Shown: piece by piece, positions 25,996 to 35,339 of the stretch
Numbering within the stretch: the stretch's first letter is position 1
Layout of the letters: every line of letters begins with the position of its first letter
Assembly: GCF_040372805.1 (NCBI RefSeq)
Contig: NZ_BAABWJ010000005.1
Location: 186,001-250,000, forward strand
Origin: Pseudoteredinibacter isoporae_A
GTDB taxonomy: Bacteria; Pseudomonadota; Gammaproteobacteria; Pseudomonadales; Cellvibrionaceae
Direction: 5' to 3'
DNA length: 64,000 nucleotides
Program-made: the position numbers and the translations under genes
The notes under the pieces: model-generated
What the model was told of the DNA's origin: nothing
The model's input: the letters and a program-made list of their open reading frames with translations, nothing else
Databases searched by the model: none

Positions 25996-26210
25996 ATCGT
26001 TGTACTGCTCCAGCCCTCAGAAGCCTTTTGCCTATGGACTGCGAACATTTGAGCCGCAGTCGACATGGGCAGCGTTCTGAGGGTTTCGTCAGCAGGAAGT
26101 CTGAGCATCACAAGAACGCCACACCAGCCACACAAAAGGGCTTGGTGTCTTCCAGAAACCCATGCCCAATACAAAGGCGGCAACGGAACTCCGAAACAAA
26201 GCGCTGCCCT

Positions 26211-26999
26211 ATGACAGAAACCCTACCCATTCTCTACCAAGACGAACATCTCGTAGCCGTGAATAAACCCAGTGGTTTACTGGTTCATCGCAGCATGATT
26301 GATCGCCATGAAACTCGCTTTGCGATGCAGATTCTACGCGATCAAATTGGACAGCATGTTTTCCCCTTACACCGTTTGGACAAACCCACTTCGGGTGTTT
26401 TGGTTTTCGCCCTGTCGAGTGAAACCGCTTGCTTGATGAATCAGCAACAAGAAACCGAAGACCGTAAATGGCACAAAGGTTATTTGGCCGTTGTGCGTGG
26501 CTGGGCGCCCGATAATGTTTTTATTGATCACCCATTGAAAGAAAAGCTCGACAAGATCGCCGACAAGAAAGCTCAGCAAGACAAGCCCGCCCAGAGTGCG
26601 CAAACCCAGCTGACGAGGCTGGCCAAAACTGAGCTGGATATATCAATAGAAGGCTTTGATAAAAGCCGCTATTCTTTGGTTTGGACTGAACCTCAGCAGG
26701 GACGAAAGCATCAGATACGCCGTCACTGCAAACACATCAGCCATCCGATTATTGGCGATGCCAAGCATGGTCGCGGGCGACACAATCGCTATTTTAAAGA
26801 GCACTTTGAGTGCCCCCGCCTGCTATTGCATGCCGCGAGCTTACGCTTTACACACCCATTCAGCGGAGCACCCATCCAACTGTGGGCCGGTCTGGATGAA
26901 TGCTGGCAGGGCTTGCTCAAACGTTTTCACTGGCAGGCGCAACTGCCAGAGCCCTTACACCGTATAGAACTTGAAGGTCATCATGATACGCCTCGATAA
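26211..26999 (+). CDS. truC: tRNA pseudouridine(65) synthase TruC
   Basis: A RluA-type pseudouridine synthase of 262 residues. It starts with the TruC-like ETLPILYQDEHLVAVNKPSG and LVHRSMI, has the catalytic motif HRLDKPTSGVLVF with the nucleophilic Asp, and the later RKHQIRRHCKHISHPIIGD signature. TruC modifies U65 in certain tRNAs. The frame is open upstream but without family similarity, so the ATG at 26211 is preferred. It overlaps rsuA by 17 nt. Confidence 0.92.
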   Translation: MTETLPILYQDEHLVAVNKPSGLLVHRSMIDRHETRFAMQILRDQIGQHVFPLHRLDKPTSGVLVFALSSETACLMNQQQETEDRKWHKGYLAVVRGWAPDNVFIDHPLKEKLDKIADKKAQQDKPAQSAQTQLTRLAKTELDISIEGFDKSRYSLVWTEPQQGRKHQIRRHCKHISHPIIGDAKHGRGRHNRYFKEHFECPRLLLHAASLRFTHPFSGAPIQLWAGLDECWQGLLKRFHWQAQLPEPLHRIELEGHHDTPR

Positions 27000-27672
27000 A
27001 TTTATCGCCGACGCCACAGAGCTATCTCGCAAACAGGTCCAACGCGCTGCCCGTCAGGGATTCATTACCGTTAATGATGCGGTGCAAAAAGACCCGAGCA
27101 TTAAAGTGAACGAAAGCGACAGCATCGTCATTAGCGGCGAAGTCATTAACGCCGCTCGCCCCCGTTATTTTGTGCTGAATAAACCGCAGGGGTATGTTTG
27201 CACCAATAAGGATGATGAACACCCAACCGTTTTGGATCTGCTCGATGAACCACGCAAATCCCTGCTGCAGATTTGTGGTCGTCTGGACATCGATACCACT
27301 GGACTGGTGTTGATCAGCGACGATGGCAAATGGAATCATCGAGTGACTTCACCAAATAAGGGCCAGGGAAAATGCTATTACGTGTGCCTCGCATCAGACA
27401 TCAGCGATGATGAAGTTGAACAGCTTAAAAAAGGCATTCGACTTCAGGGCGAACCGAAACCCTGCAAACCCGCCGACATTGAACGTTTATTTAGCAATGA
27501 GCTGAATATTACCATCAGTGAAGGACGCTACCACCAAGTCAAGCGCATGTTTGGTGCCGTAAACAATCGAGTCACCGAACTGCACCGCAAGAGCGTGGGC
27601 CAGATTGAGCTGGGCGAGCTCGAAGAAGGTGAATATCGCGAACTCAGCGAAGCAGAAGTCGCAACATTTTAA
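26983..27672 (+). CDS. rsuA: 16S rRNA pseudouridine(516) synthase RsuA
   Basis: A 229-residue protein with an N-terminal S4 domain (MIRLDKFIADATELSRKQVQ) and an RsuA-type catalytic domain containing GRLDIDTTGLVLISDDG with the catalytic Asp, and the closing EGRYHQVKRMFGAVNN segment. It modifies U516 of 16S rRNA. The start at 26983 lies inside the end of truC in another frame, indicating coupled translation. Confidence 0.92.
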   Translation: MIRLDKFIADATELSRKQVQRAARQGFITVNDAVQKDPSIKVNESDSIVISGEVINAARPRYFVLNKPQGYVCTNKDDEHPTVLDLLDEPRKSLLQICGRLDIDTTGLVLISDDGKWNHRVTSPNKGQGKCYYVCLASDISDDEVEQLKKGIRLQGEPKPCKPADIERLFSNELNITISEGRYHQVKRMFGAVNNRVTELHRKSVGQIELGELEEGEYRELSEAEVATF

Positions 27673-27708
27673 TATGGTCGTACAGGCAATCTCAGGAACT
27701 CAATCATA

Positions 27709-28725
27709 ATGGATAGCGCCATTCAACTTTGCTTGCCGTATCTCAGCAACTGTGAAAACAGCGTCCTGTGTTTGGACGAAAATACGCTTGGGAGTTTCAG
27801 CTCGTTTCCGAACCGCTGCCAAATCATCAGCAATCGCTTCGATGTCGCGAATGCTGTCGCTGGTTGCCAATTCAGTGATTGGCAGATAATAACTGAGAAG
27901 TTGGATTGCCTTGCCTTTCGCTTAAGCAAAGAAAAAGCGGTTAATCACTACATTATTAATCAAGCACTTGCCTCTCTAAAGCCTGGGGGCCACCTGGTAT
28001 TTGCTGGACAGAAAAATCAGGGCATTAAAAGTTACGCAAAGTCACTGAAAAAACTGATCGGCCACTGCGATATTGAAAAGCACGGGCTCGACTACCTTTG
28101 TGTTGCCCAAATCAATAGCGACCCGGAAGAGCGTTTAGATGATCAAAACTACGCTCAACTTCGTCCCACACTGGAATTCGAAGGGCTTTCGTTACAAAGT
28201 AAACCCGGACAGTTCGGCTGGAATAAACTTGACCAAGGCAGCTTATTGCTCCTGGACACTCTACGCAGTGAGTTGATACAAAATCCGGCCCAGCGAGTTC
28301 TGGATTTAGGCTGTGGCTATGGTTTGCTGAGCGTCGGGATCATGTTGCAACAGAACGTCAACTATCTCTGCGCCAGCGATAATAATGCGGCCGCAATCTC
28401 GAGCTGCCAAGCAAACCTCGGTAAGATTCAGCAATCGAGTCAATTCGCATTCCAATTTGATGTCATCGCCGATGACTGTGCTCAAAACATTGATCAGATA
28501 TTTGATACCGTTATTTGCAACCCACCCTTTCATCAAGGCTTTGATGTTGAAAACCAGCTAACCGATAGATTTCTTAGCAGCGCTAAATCCCATTTATCCA
28601 CAGGTGGGCGCGCCTACTTTGTGGTTAACAGTTTTATTGGTATCGAGAAAAAGGCCCAAGCGCACTTTAAGACAATTGACTGTCTTGCCAACAACAAGCA
28701 ATTTAAAATTCTGCGCTTTCAATAG
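27709..28725 (+). CDS. rsmC: 16S rRNA (guanine1207-N2)-methyltransferase RsmC
   Basis: A 338-residue protein with the two-lobed RsmC/RlmG plan: a degenerate N-terminal methyltransferase-like half (about 1-170) and a C-terminal active half with VLDLGCGYGLLSVGIM (SAM loop) and the catalytic CNPPFHQGFD motif. RsmC methylates G1207 in 16S rRNA. The position after truC and rsuA makes a small rRNA/tRNA modification group. RlmG is the closest alternative. Confidence 0.85.
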   Translation: MDSAIQLCLPYLSNCENSVLCLDENTLGSFSSFPNRCQIISNRFDVANAVAGCQFSDWQIITEKLDCLAFRLSKEKAVNHYIINQALASLKPGGHLVFAGQKNQGIKSYAKSLKKLIGHCDIEKHGLDYLCVAQINSDPEERLDDQNYAQLRPTLEFEGLSLQSKPGQFGWNKLDQGSLLLLDTLRSELIQNPAQRVLDLGCGYGLLSVGIMLQQNVNYLCASDNNAAAISSCQANLGKIQQSSQFAFQFDVIADDCAQNIDQIFDTVICNPPFHQGFDVENQLTDRFLSSAKSHLSTGGRAYFVVNSFIGIEKKAQAHFKTIDCLANNKQFKILRFQ

Positions 28726-28742
28726 ATTCGGGCTGTCAAACA

Positions 28743-28772
28743 ATAGTGAGCAGCACGGTTACTGCTCACTAT
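28743..28772. terminator. Hairpin between convergent rsmC and deoD
   Basis: A perfect 11-bp inverted repeat (28743-28753 and 28762-28772) with an 8-base loop, 18 nt after the rsmC stop. No T-run follows on either strand, so termination efficiency is uncertain. Confidence 0.5.
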
Positions 28773-28823
28773 CGATCAGAAAAGAGTACGAAAAAGAATT
28801 CAAAGAGAAACCCGAAAAGCGGT

Positions 28824-29531
28824 TTAGGCGGAAACCGTAGCCAATCCTAACTCAATCATTTGATCAAAGGTGGTTTGACGCTCTTCGGTGCTCAATGCCG
28901 CACCGGTTCGAATATGATCACTAACGGTCGCAATAGCCAAAGCTTCCACACCAAATTCAGCAGCAACGGAATACACCGCCGCGGCTTCCATTTCAATCGC
29001 CAGAATATTGTATTTGGCCAAACGATCGTAAATATCGCCCTCGGGCCAATAAAACAAATCACTGGTAAAGATCGAACCGATTCGGTGTTGTGTACCCAAG
29101 GCCCGGGCTGAATTCACAGCCTTTTCCAATAAGCGGTAACTTGCCGTGGCCGCAAAATCAAACGGTCCCAGGCGCTGCTTCATGGCGGCCGAATCGGTTG
29201 ACGCTCCCTGAGCAATGATAATATCGCGCAACTGAACGTCAGGATGAACCGCACCACAGCTGCCAACCCGCAACATGCGCTTTACACCGTAGTGCTGAAC
29301 CAACTCGGTACAGTAAATCAACGCGGAAGGCGTTCCCATACCATGAGCCATAACCGATAGCGGCTCACCCTGGTAGCTGCCGGTAAAGCCCAGCATATTA
29401 CGCACATCAGTTACCTGCTTCGCGTCATCCAAAAATCGTTCGGCAATGTATTTTGCGCGCAGCGGGTCGCCGGGCATAATAACGGTTTCTGCAAAAGCCC
29501 CATCGGGCGCATTCATATGCAGTGATGGCAT
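28824..29531 (-). CDS. deoD: Purine nucleoside phosphorylase DeoD
   Basis: A 235-residue DeoD-type phosphorylase that splits purine (deoxy)nucleosides with phosphate. The sequence shows MPGDPLRAKYIAE (phosphate loop), VMAHGMGTPS, VGSCGAV, AIEMEAAAVYSVA (nucleoside ribose contact) and ATVSDHIRTG near the C-terminus with the catalytic Asp. It is last in the leftward hpt-deoB-deoD operon, 60 nt after deoB, providing deoxyribose-1-phosphate to phosphopentomutase. Confidence 0.97.
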   Translation of the reverse strand: MPSLHMNAPDGAFAETVIMPGDPLRAKYIAERFLDDAKQVTDVRNMLGFTGSYQGEPLSVMAHGMGTPSALIYCTELVQHYGVKRMLRVGSCGAVHPDVQLRDIIIAQGASTDSAAMKQRLGPFDFAATASYRLLEKAVNSARALGTQHRIGSIFTSDLFYWPEGDIYDRLAKYNILAIEMEAAAVYSVAAEFGVEALAIATVSDHIRTGAALSTEERQTTFDQMIELGLATVSA

Positions 29532-29591
29532 AGTCTTACCTTATATCTTATATCGTGTTCCCAGATATTTTCAGGAACGCTTAAATGTAAA

Positions 29592-30893
29592 TTAAATAGT
29601 GGTATCGCCTGACAAGGCAAGAAAGCTTTCACCATAAGGCAAGGCTTCCAGGCCAAAAAATCCTGCTAAACTCTGCCCGATATCAGCAAAGCTTTCTCGC
29701 TTGCCAAGGTTCGCGGGGGTGAGCGTTTTGCCATAGGCCAACACGGGCACATGCTCCCGAGTGTGATCGCTGCCGGGCCAGGTCGGGTCACAGCCATGAT
29801 CTGCACTGATTAACAACACATCGTTTTCATTCATGGCGTCAAACAAGCGAGGTAACATGCCATCGAATGCTTCCAGAGCCCCAGCATAGCCGTTCACATC
29901 ACGCCGATGGCCGTAGCTGGAATCGAAATCGACAAAATTGGTGAACACCAGCGTGTTATTGCCCGCATTGCTTAAAGCGGACAATGTTTGCTCGAACAAA
30001 GCTTCAATCCCATTGGCTTTATAGCGTTGACTGATGCCTTGCTGGGCGAAAATGTCTGCGATCTTTCCAACCGAAAAGACGTCGCCCCCAGACTCGATCA
30101 ATTTGTCCAGCAAAGTGGCTTCCGGTGGCAGTACGGAGTAATCCCGTCGATTACCCGTGCGAACAAAATCATCCGGGCCAGAACCCACAAAAGGCCGCGC
30201 AATCACTCGCCCGACATTTAAACCGGGAATGTGATCGAGAATCGTGCGTGTTTTCTCACACAACTCGAGTAAACGCTCCAGACCAAAACATTCTTCATGT
30301 GCGGCAATCTGTACCACGCTGTCGGCCGAAGTGTAGATAATGGGCTTACCGCTTGCCATGTGCTCTTCACCGAGACGAGCAATAATCTCGGTGCCAGAGG
30401 CGTGGCAATTCGCCAACACACCCGGCAAATCCCCAGCATTAACAATCGCCTGCAACAATTCGTCCGGAAAGCTGTTCGTTTTTTCAGTGAAATAGCTCCA
30501 GTCGAAAAACACCGGCACACCACTCATTTCCCAGTGGCCACTGGAGGTATCTTTACCAGTGCTCAGCTCTTTGGCAAAGCCGTAGCGCCCCAACAGTTCA
30601 GAGTGATCTTCATTTGACAGGGCGTTTAACGCGGAAATGGAATCGTCACTGGCCTTCGCGGCATGAAATAAGCCCAAGCGCCCAAGATTCGGCAAACTCA
30701 GTGGGCCACGGCGCCCCGTTTCACAACGACCTTCCGCACAATGCTGAGCAATGTGGCCCAGGGTATTGGAACCCACATCACCAAAACGATCGGCATCTTC
30801 ACTGGCACCGACACCAAAAGAGTCCAGGACCAGCAAGATGGCGCGCTTCGGCTGGCCGTTCACAGAACGGTTTGAAGAAGCTGTGTTCGACAT
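29592..30893 (-). CDS. deoB: Phosphopentomutase DeoB
   Basis: DeoB converts (deoxy)ribose-1-phosphate to the 5-phosphate. The 433-residue alkaline-phosphatase-fold enzyme shows ILLVLDSFGVGASEDADRFG with the first metal aspartate, the GKDTSSGHWEMSG phosphothreonine segment, FVDFDSSYGHRRD and LISADHGCDPTWPGSDHTRE with metal-binding residues. It has about 16 extra residues before the usual start. It lies between hpt and deoD in the salvage operon. Confidence 0.97.
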   Translation of the reverse strand: MSNTASSNRSVNGQPKRAILLVLDSFGVGASEDADRFGDVGSNTLGHIAQHCAEGRCETGRRGPLSLPNLGRLGLFHAAKASDDSISALNALSNEDHSELLGRYGFAKELSTGKDTSSGHWEMSGVPVFFDWSYFTEKTNSFPDELLQAIVNAGDLPGVLANCHASGTEIIARLGEEHMASGKPIIYTSADSVVQIAAHEECFGLERLLELCEKTRTILDHIPGLNVGRVIARPFVGSGPDDFVRTGNRRDYSVLPPEATLLDKLIESGGDVFSVGKIADIFAQQGISQRYKANGIEALFEQTLSALSNAGNNTLVFTNFVDFDSSYGHRRDVNGYAGALEAFDGMLPRLFDAMNENDVLLISADHGCDPTWPGSDHTREHVPVLAYGKTLTPANLGKRESFADIGQSLAGFFGLEALPYGESFLALSGDTTI

Positions 30894-30936
30894 AAACTAC
30901 ACTCGTTGATTGATTGCCTGAGCGTTCATTTACTCA

Positions 30937-31524
30937 TCAGTCTTGAGCCGGAGACCACTCGCGCAATTTTTCCATCATACTGCCCAAGCCGGCCTTGTTT
31001 TCTTGAATCTCGTCATGGCTCAAACCCAGAATTTCATGGGGAAACACCAACCACTCTTCCGATTCGTGAACATAAAAATCTGGCTGGCTATCCGTTTTGT
31101 TGTTCTTCGGTTTGTAATACAAAGTAGCAACGCGCACATCGTTAGGTGTGTTTTTACGACAGCGAGCTTTCAGTTCGCGCAGCACGGCCTGCACACTCAA
31201 GCCACTGTCATAAATGTCATCGACAATCAGCAAACTGTCTTCGGCATTGATTTTGTCGACGATATAACCCAGACCATGCACACGCACATTATCGCTGCGT
31301 TTGCCAATACCATCATATGATGAGGTGCGAATCGCAATGTGATCAGACTCAACACCACAGTACTCCAGCAATTCCTGTACCACAATACCCACAGGTGTAC
31401 CACCACGCCACACACCGACAATGTAATTCGGGCGGAAACCGCTTTCAAAAATCTGGGCAGCCAGCTTGAAGGAATCCTCATACAAGGACTGGGGCGAAAT
31501 ATACGTTTTTTCAATCACAAACAT
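30937..31524 (-). CDS. Hypoxanthine-guanine phosphoribosyltransferase family enzyme
   Basis: A 195-residue type I phosphoribosyltransferase. The PRPP-binding motif LLIVDDIYDSGLSVQ is at about residue 98, and IVGVWRGGTPVG is the pyrophosphate loop. The fold and size resemble Gpt/Hpt-type purine enzymes (salvaging hypoxanthine or guanine), and being first in an operon with deoB and deoD fits purine salvage: DeoD releases the base and this enzyme reattaches it to PRPP. The exact base preference is not determined. Confidence 0.88.
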   Translation of the reverse strand: MFVIEKTYISPQSLYEDSFKLAAQIFESGFRPNYIVGVWRGGTPVGIVVQELLEYCGVESDHIAIRTSSYDGIGKRSDNVRVHGLGYIVDKINAEDSLLIVDDIYDSGLSVQAVLRELKARCRKNTPNDVRVATLYYKPKNNKTDSQPDFYVHESEEWLVFPHEILGLSHDEIQENKAGLGSMMEKLREWSPAQD

Positions 31525-31819
31525 ACCTATCTGAAACTGTTTTCAATTGCCTGCACATCAGGCTCCTGGTCCGGCCTTTATCCCAGCGTCAAGTGTGCCT
31601 GATGCCTACCCAGAGAGAAGGCATGTCAGTGTAGCAAGGCAAAAAGCTTGGAGCGGGATCAAACGTCATTGATCGCTAGCGCTATGTGCATGAGGGCATC
31701 ATAGTAGAGACCGTCGACACCTTGTGAGTTACTGGGTGATGACAAGTCGAGGGCAAGACGATAAATACGTGCCGTAAAGCGGCGATGATAGCCAGCCTGA
31801 GAGCGCCTGTCAAAAGCCG

Positions 31820-32599
31820 CTAGGCCGGCCAGTTAAGGGCTTCGGGGCAAGAAAAACCCCGCATAGCAGCATGGTATTCGTCCAATAGCGCCGGTTCTGG
31901 CAAAGACCAGCAAAAAGCGCTGCCTTCTGACATGGGATCCAGCTGGAAACAATGGTCTTTACCCGCCAATTGGAAGGCCAGCTGGTAGGCGTGCAGGCGG
32001 AACTGAGCCGGGTTTTCAACGGTCTCCTGGCAACCATAGAGAGCATCGCCCAGGATGGGGCTCCCCAGACTTTTCATGGCAACCCTGAGCTGGTGGGTTC
32101 GGCCGGTGCGAGGTCGCCATAGGAACAGACGATAACCCAACCCCAAGCCTCGACTGAAAAACTGACTGTACGCGTAGTTATCCTGGCCTGGGGCCAGCTT
32201 CCAGGCGCCACGACGGGCTTTTTGCATCCCCCCTTTTACAGTGCCCTGCTTTTTCCTGGGCTTGTGCCGGCTGAGGGCAAGATAGAACTTCTGAACCTCA
32301 CCCGAGGCAAATGCCTCTCCCAGCTCACGGGCCACCTCAGCACAGCGTCCCAACAACAACAAACCCGAGGTGCCCTTATCCAGCCGATGAACCGGAAACA
32401 ACGGGCTGTCGATGAGCCCATCATCCAGCAGACATTTCTGAACTCGATTAAACAGGCCGAGTTCTCGTTCGTTGCCCAGAGAGCCATGAAATTCATCGTG
32501 GAAACCCTGCCCCGGGGCTTTGTTGATCAGCACAAACTGTTCATTGAGCTCCAGCAAATCGAAGCCTTGATCGATGTATGAGATGGTATCGCCCACCAT
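31820..32599 (-). CDS. RluA-family pseudouridine synthase
   Basis: A 259-residue RNA pseudouridine synthase with the catalytic motif FPVHRLDKGTSGLLLLG and the second signature RTGRTHQLRVAMKSLGSPIL. It lacks an S4 domain and resembles the uncharacterised TIGR01621 subfamily. The target RNA is unknown. It starts 3 nt after the recQ stop, so it is translated from the recQ transcript. The 295 bases downstream (31525-31819) hold no recognisable gene. Confidence 0.87.
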   Translation of the reverse strand: MVGDTISYIDQGFDLLELNEQFVLINKAPGQGFHDEFHGSLGNERELGLFNRVQKCLLDDGLIDSPLFPVHRLDKGTSGLLLLGRCAEVARELGEAFASGEVQKFYLALSRHKPRKKQGTVKGGMQKARRGAWKLAPGQDNYAYSQFFSRGLGLGYRLFLWRPRTGRTHQLRVAMKSLGSPILGDALYGCQETVENPAQFRLHAYQLAFQLAGKDHCFQLDPMSEGSAFCWSLPEPALLDEYHAAMRGFSCPEALNWPA

Positions 32600-32602
32600 A
32601 GC

Positions 32603-34768
32603 TCAAGCCGTTCCTAACGCTGGCGCCAGGCGAGCTGCCCGCACACAACGAATCTCGGCGTAGCTGTAACACTGGTCCAGAGCCTCAAACACCGGCTTTA
32701 GGCGCAGCGGTTCACCATTGGCCTGGCTTTGGGTTTCCGCCTCATCCAATGCTTCCTCGATCGCCTGAATGTCTTCGCTTTGCAGCTCCAATACCTCCTC
32801 AACGGTGAGCGCGCCGTCGCTGATCAACTGCTCAAGATGCTGGTAAACGGTCGTATCTTTTATGGCACGCTGTTGGGCTATTGCCGAAATATCCATGCCG
32901 ACTTTGAACAAAGTGTAAGTTTGATAAACCGTGTGTTCATCCGCCGCATCGGTATCCGCTTGCTCGTCGGCATGTTCAAGAAGGCATTCTAAAAATACGT
33001 CGCCATAGAGTTCCAATTTACTGTCGCCGATACCACTGATGCGGGAAAGGTCGCCCAAGGTTTTTGGCGATAGGCGAATCATTTCCATCAAGGTGGCATC
33101 GTGGAAAATCATATAAGGCGGCAAATCCTGCTCCAATGCCAACTCTTTACGAAGTGCTCGCAACGCTTCCCAAAGAAGCTGTTCGCTCTCTTTAAGAAAA
33201 CTTTTTCCTGCTCGCGCCGATTTTTGTCGGCTGCCCTTACTGCGCAAAGCTTCTTTACGCAAATATAAGGCCTGCTTACCCTGCAGTACAGAACGACAAG
33301 ACTCGGACAAACGTAAACCCCCAAACGCGCTGACATCAACATTCAATAGCCCCTGCGCCACCAATTGGCGGAAAACATTGCGCCATTGCGTCGCGTTCAG
33401 TTCTTTACCGATACCGTAGGTGCTCAATGAATGGTGAGAAAACTGACGAATCTTTTCCGTTTCCTTTCCCAATAAAATATCAACCAAGTGGTTCACACCG
33501 AAACGTTGACCGCTTCGGTACACCGTACTTAACGCCTTTTGAGCCGCCTCACTGGCATCCCAGGTTTCTGGTGGCGTAATACAGTTATCGCAATTACCAC
33601 AGGGCTCGGGCAGGTCTTCACCAAAATAAGCCAATAAAGTTTGTCGGCGGCAGCTGGTCAGTTCACACAGCCCTAACATGGCGTCCAATCGATGGCGCTC
33701 CTGCCGCTTAAACTGCTCGGAGCCGTTGGAACCCTCAGCCATCTGGCGCAGCTTGATCACATCCTGCAATCCATAAGTCATCCAGGCCGTTGCATCGGCA
33801 CCGTCGCGCCCGGCACGACCCGTTTCCTGATAGTAGGCCTCAACACTTTTGGGGAGATCCAGGTGAGCGACAAAACGCACATCGGGCTTATCGATTCCCA
33901 TGCCAAAAGCGATAGTCGCCACGATAATAAGGTTTTCTTCTCGCAGGAAACGGTCTTGGTGCTCCTGCCGCATCGATTGACTCAGCCCTGCGTGATACGG
34001 CAAAGCCTTGTAGCCCTGCTGCTGAAGGAACTCGGCGATGTCCTCAACTTTTTTGCGAGAAAGGCAATAGACTACACCCGCCGCCTGCGGGTATTCCTTT
34101 TCAAGAAACTGCAACAATTGACGTTTGCCGTCCTGTTTTTGTTCGATGCGATACTGAATGTTGCCGCGGTCAAAACCACAAATAAAATTGCGCTGAGCAC
34201 GCAATTGCAAACGCGAGATAATCTCCTCGCGGGTGTTTTCATCCGCCGTGGCCGTCAGCGCGATACGCGGAACCCCCGGAAAACGATTCATCAACTCTGC
34301 GAGGTGTAAATAATCCGCACGAAAATCGTGTCCCCACTGGGATACACAGTGAGCCTCGTCAACAGCAAACAGGGCTATATTCAGTTGTTCCAGTAGCGCC
34401 CCGAAAGACGCCGTATTAAAGCGCTCAGGCGCGACATACAAAAGATCGATATGCCCTTCACACAAGCCCTGTTCTACGGCCATTGCTTCTTGATGACTGA
34501 TAGAGGAATTCAGAAAGGCCGCTGAGATACCCAGCTGGGCCAGGGCGTCAACCTGGTTTTGCATCAGGGCAATGAGAGGCGACACAACAATGGCCACTCC
34601 TGCCCGAGCCAGGGCTGGAATTTGATAACACAGAGATTTACCACCACCAGTGGGCATAATGACCAACGCATCATCACCTGAAATCAAGGTGTTGATGATG
34701 TCTTCCTGGGGCGCCCTGAAGGCGGAGTAACCGAAGCGGTGCTGGAGTATGTCGAGAGCTGAATTCAT
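32603..34768 (-). CDS. recQ: ATP-dependent DNA helicase RecQ
   Basis: A 721-residue superfamily 2 helicase. Walker A is MPTGGGKSLCYQ, the Walker B motif is AVDEAHCVSQWGHDFR, and motif VI is YYQETGRAGRDG. A zinc-binding CELTSCRRQ..CGNCDNC cluster and winged helix follow, then an HRDC domain (about residues 510-590) and a C-terminal HTH-like extension that resembles the helicase/RNase D C-terminal module. RecQ works in recombination repair and fork restart. The start at 34768 gives the family-like NSALDILQHRFGYSAFRAPQ; the frame is open to 34912 without similarity. Confidence 0.97.
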   Translation of the reverse strand: MNSALDILQHRFGYSAFRAPQEDIINTLISGDDALVIMPTGGGKSLCYQIPALARAGVAIVVSPLIALMQNQVDALAQLGISAAFLNSSISHQEAMAVEQGLCEGHIDLLYVAPERFNTASFGALLEQLNIALFAVDEAHCVSQWGHDFRADYLHLAELMNRFPGVPRIALTATADENTREEIISRLQLRAQRNFICGFDRGNIQYRIEQKQDGKRQLLQFLEKEYPQAAGVVYCLSRKKVEDIAEFLQQQGYKALPYHAGLSQSMRQEHQDRFLREENLIIVATIAFGMGIDKPDVRFVAHLDLPKSVEAYYQETGRAGRDGADATAWMTYGLQDVIKLRQMAEGSNGSEQFKRQERHRLDAMLGLCELTSCRRQTLLAYFGEDLPEPCGNCDNCITPPETWDASEAAQKALSTVYRSGQRFGVNHLVDILLGKETEKIRQFSHHSLSTYGIGKELNATQWRNVFRQLVAQGLLNVDVSAFGGLRLSESCRSVLQGKQALYLRKEALRSKGSRQKSARAGKSFLKESEQLLWEALRALRKELALEQDLPPYMIFHDATLMEMIRLSPKTLGDLSRISGIGDSKLELYGDVFLECLLEHADEQADTDAADEHTVYQTYTLFKVGMDISAIAQQRAIKDTTVYQHLEQLISDGALTVEEVLELQSEDIQAIEEALDEAETQSQANGEPLRLKPVFEALDQCYSYAEIRCVRAARLAPALGTA

Positions 34769-34997
34769 GGGCGCTAGTATACCCTGAAGCCCATGGGAAC
34801 ACTTAAGACAAATCGATGGTTTCATGTCCCCATCAGCGAGAGGCCAACGAATACCCATCAGCCTCAGGGGAATATTGCCAAGCCACGAGCAATGTGAACA
34901 CTTTTCAGGCAAATACCACCAAATCCAGGGTCCAGATCAATACATCACAGCCGATTTTGTTTATGATCAAGCCATAACACAACACAGGAAAATCACC

Positions 34998-35264
34998 ATG
35001 CAATACGATGTTTTTAAAGAAGTGCTGAAGGCATTTCCCATCGGGCGGTATCTGGTCAATAGCTTTCAACTGCGCAATTTGATCCAGCACGAGGGCTGCA
35101 AAGGGGTTTCAACCCGTATTTTGCATGTAGGAACTATTTTACTGGACAAAGACGACCTCTGCGCTCGCCTGGCCAGTGACTCCCATCCTCGTCTGGACGA
35201 CATTAAAATCACCTGCCTTGACGGTGAAATCATTATCGACAATCCAGATCTGGGCTGTCAGTAA
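34998..35264 (+). CDS. Conserved-looking small protein of unknown function
   Basis: An 88-residue cytoplasmic protein (no signal peptide or membrane segment) with an aggaaaatcacc ribosome binding region. The sequence has alternating basic helix (VFKEVLKAFPIGRYLV) and beta-like segments (RILHVGTILLD, IKITCLDGEIII). I do not recognise a family. It is divergent from recQ and followed by a strong terminator. Confidence 0.65.
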   Translation: MQYDVFKEVLKAFPIGRYLVNSFQLRNLIQHEGCKGVSTRILHVGTILLDKDDLCARLASDSHPRLDDIKITCLDGEIIIDNPDLGCQ

Positions 35265-35283
35265 GCCGTATCCCGGCCCTAAA

Positions 35284-35311
35284 AAAACGGCAGCCATATA
35301 GCTGCCGTTTT
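35284..35311. terminator. Bidirectional terminator
   Basis: An 11-bp stem aaaacggcagc / gctgccgtttt with a 6-base loop, A-run on the left and T4 on the right, lies between convergent genes and can serve both. Confidence 0.9.
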
Positions 35312-35339
35312 AACATCCATTTTCACATCAACCGAAGAA

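Noticed and set aside
30125..30895. Plus-strand frames across deoB
   Set aside because: These are antisense shadows of the well-supported deoB coding sequence.
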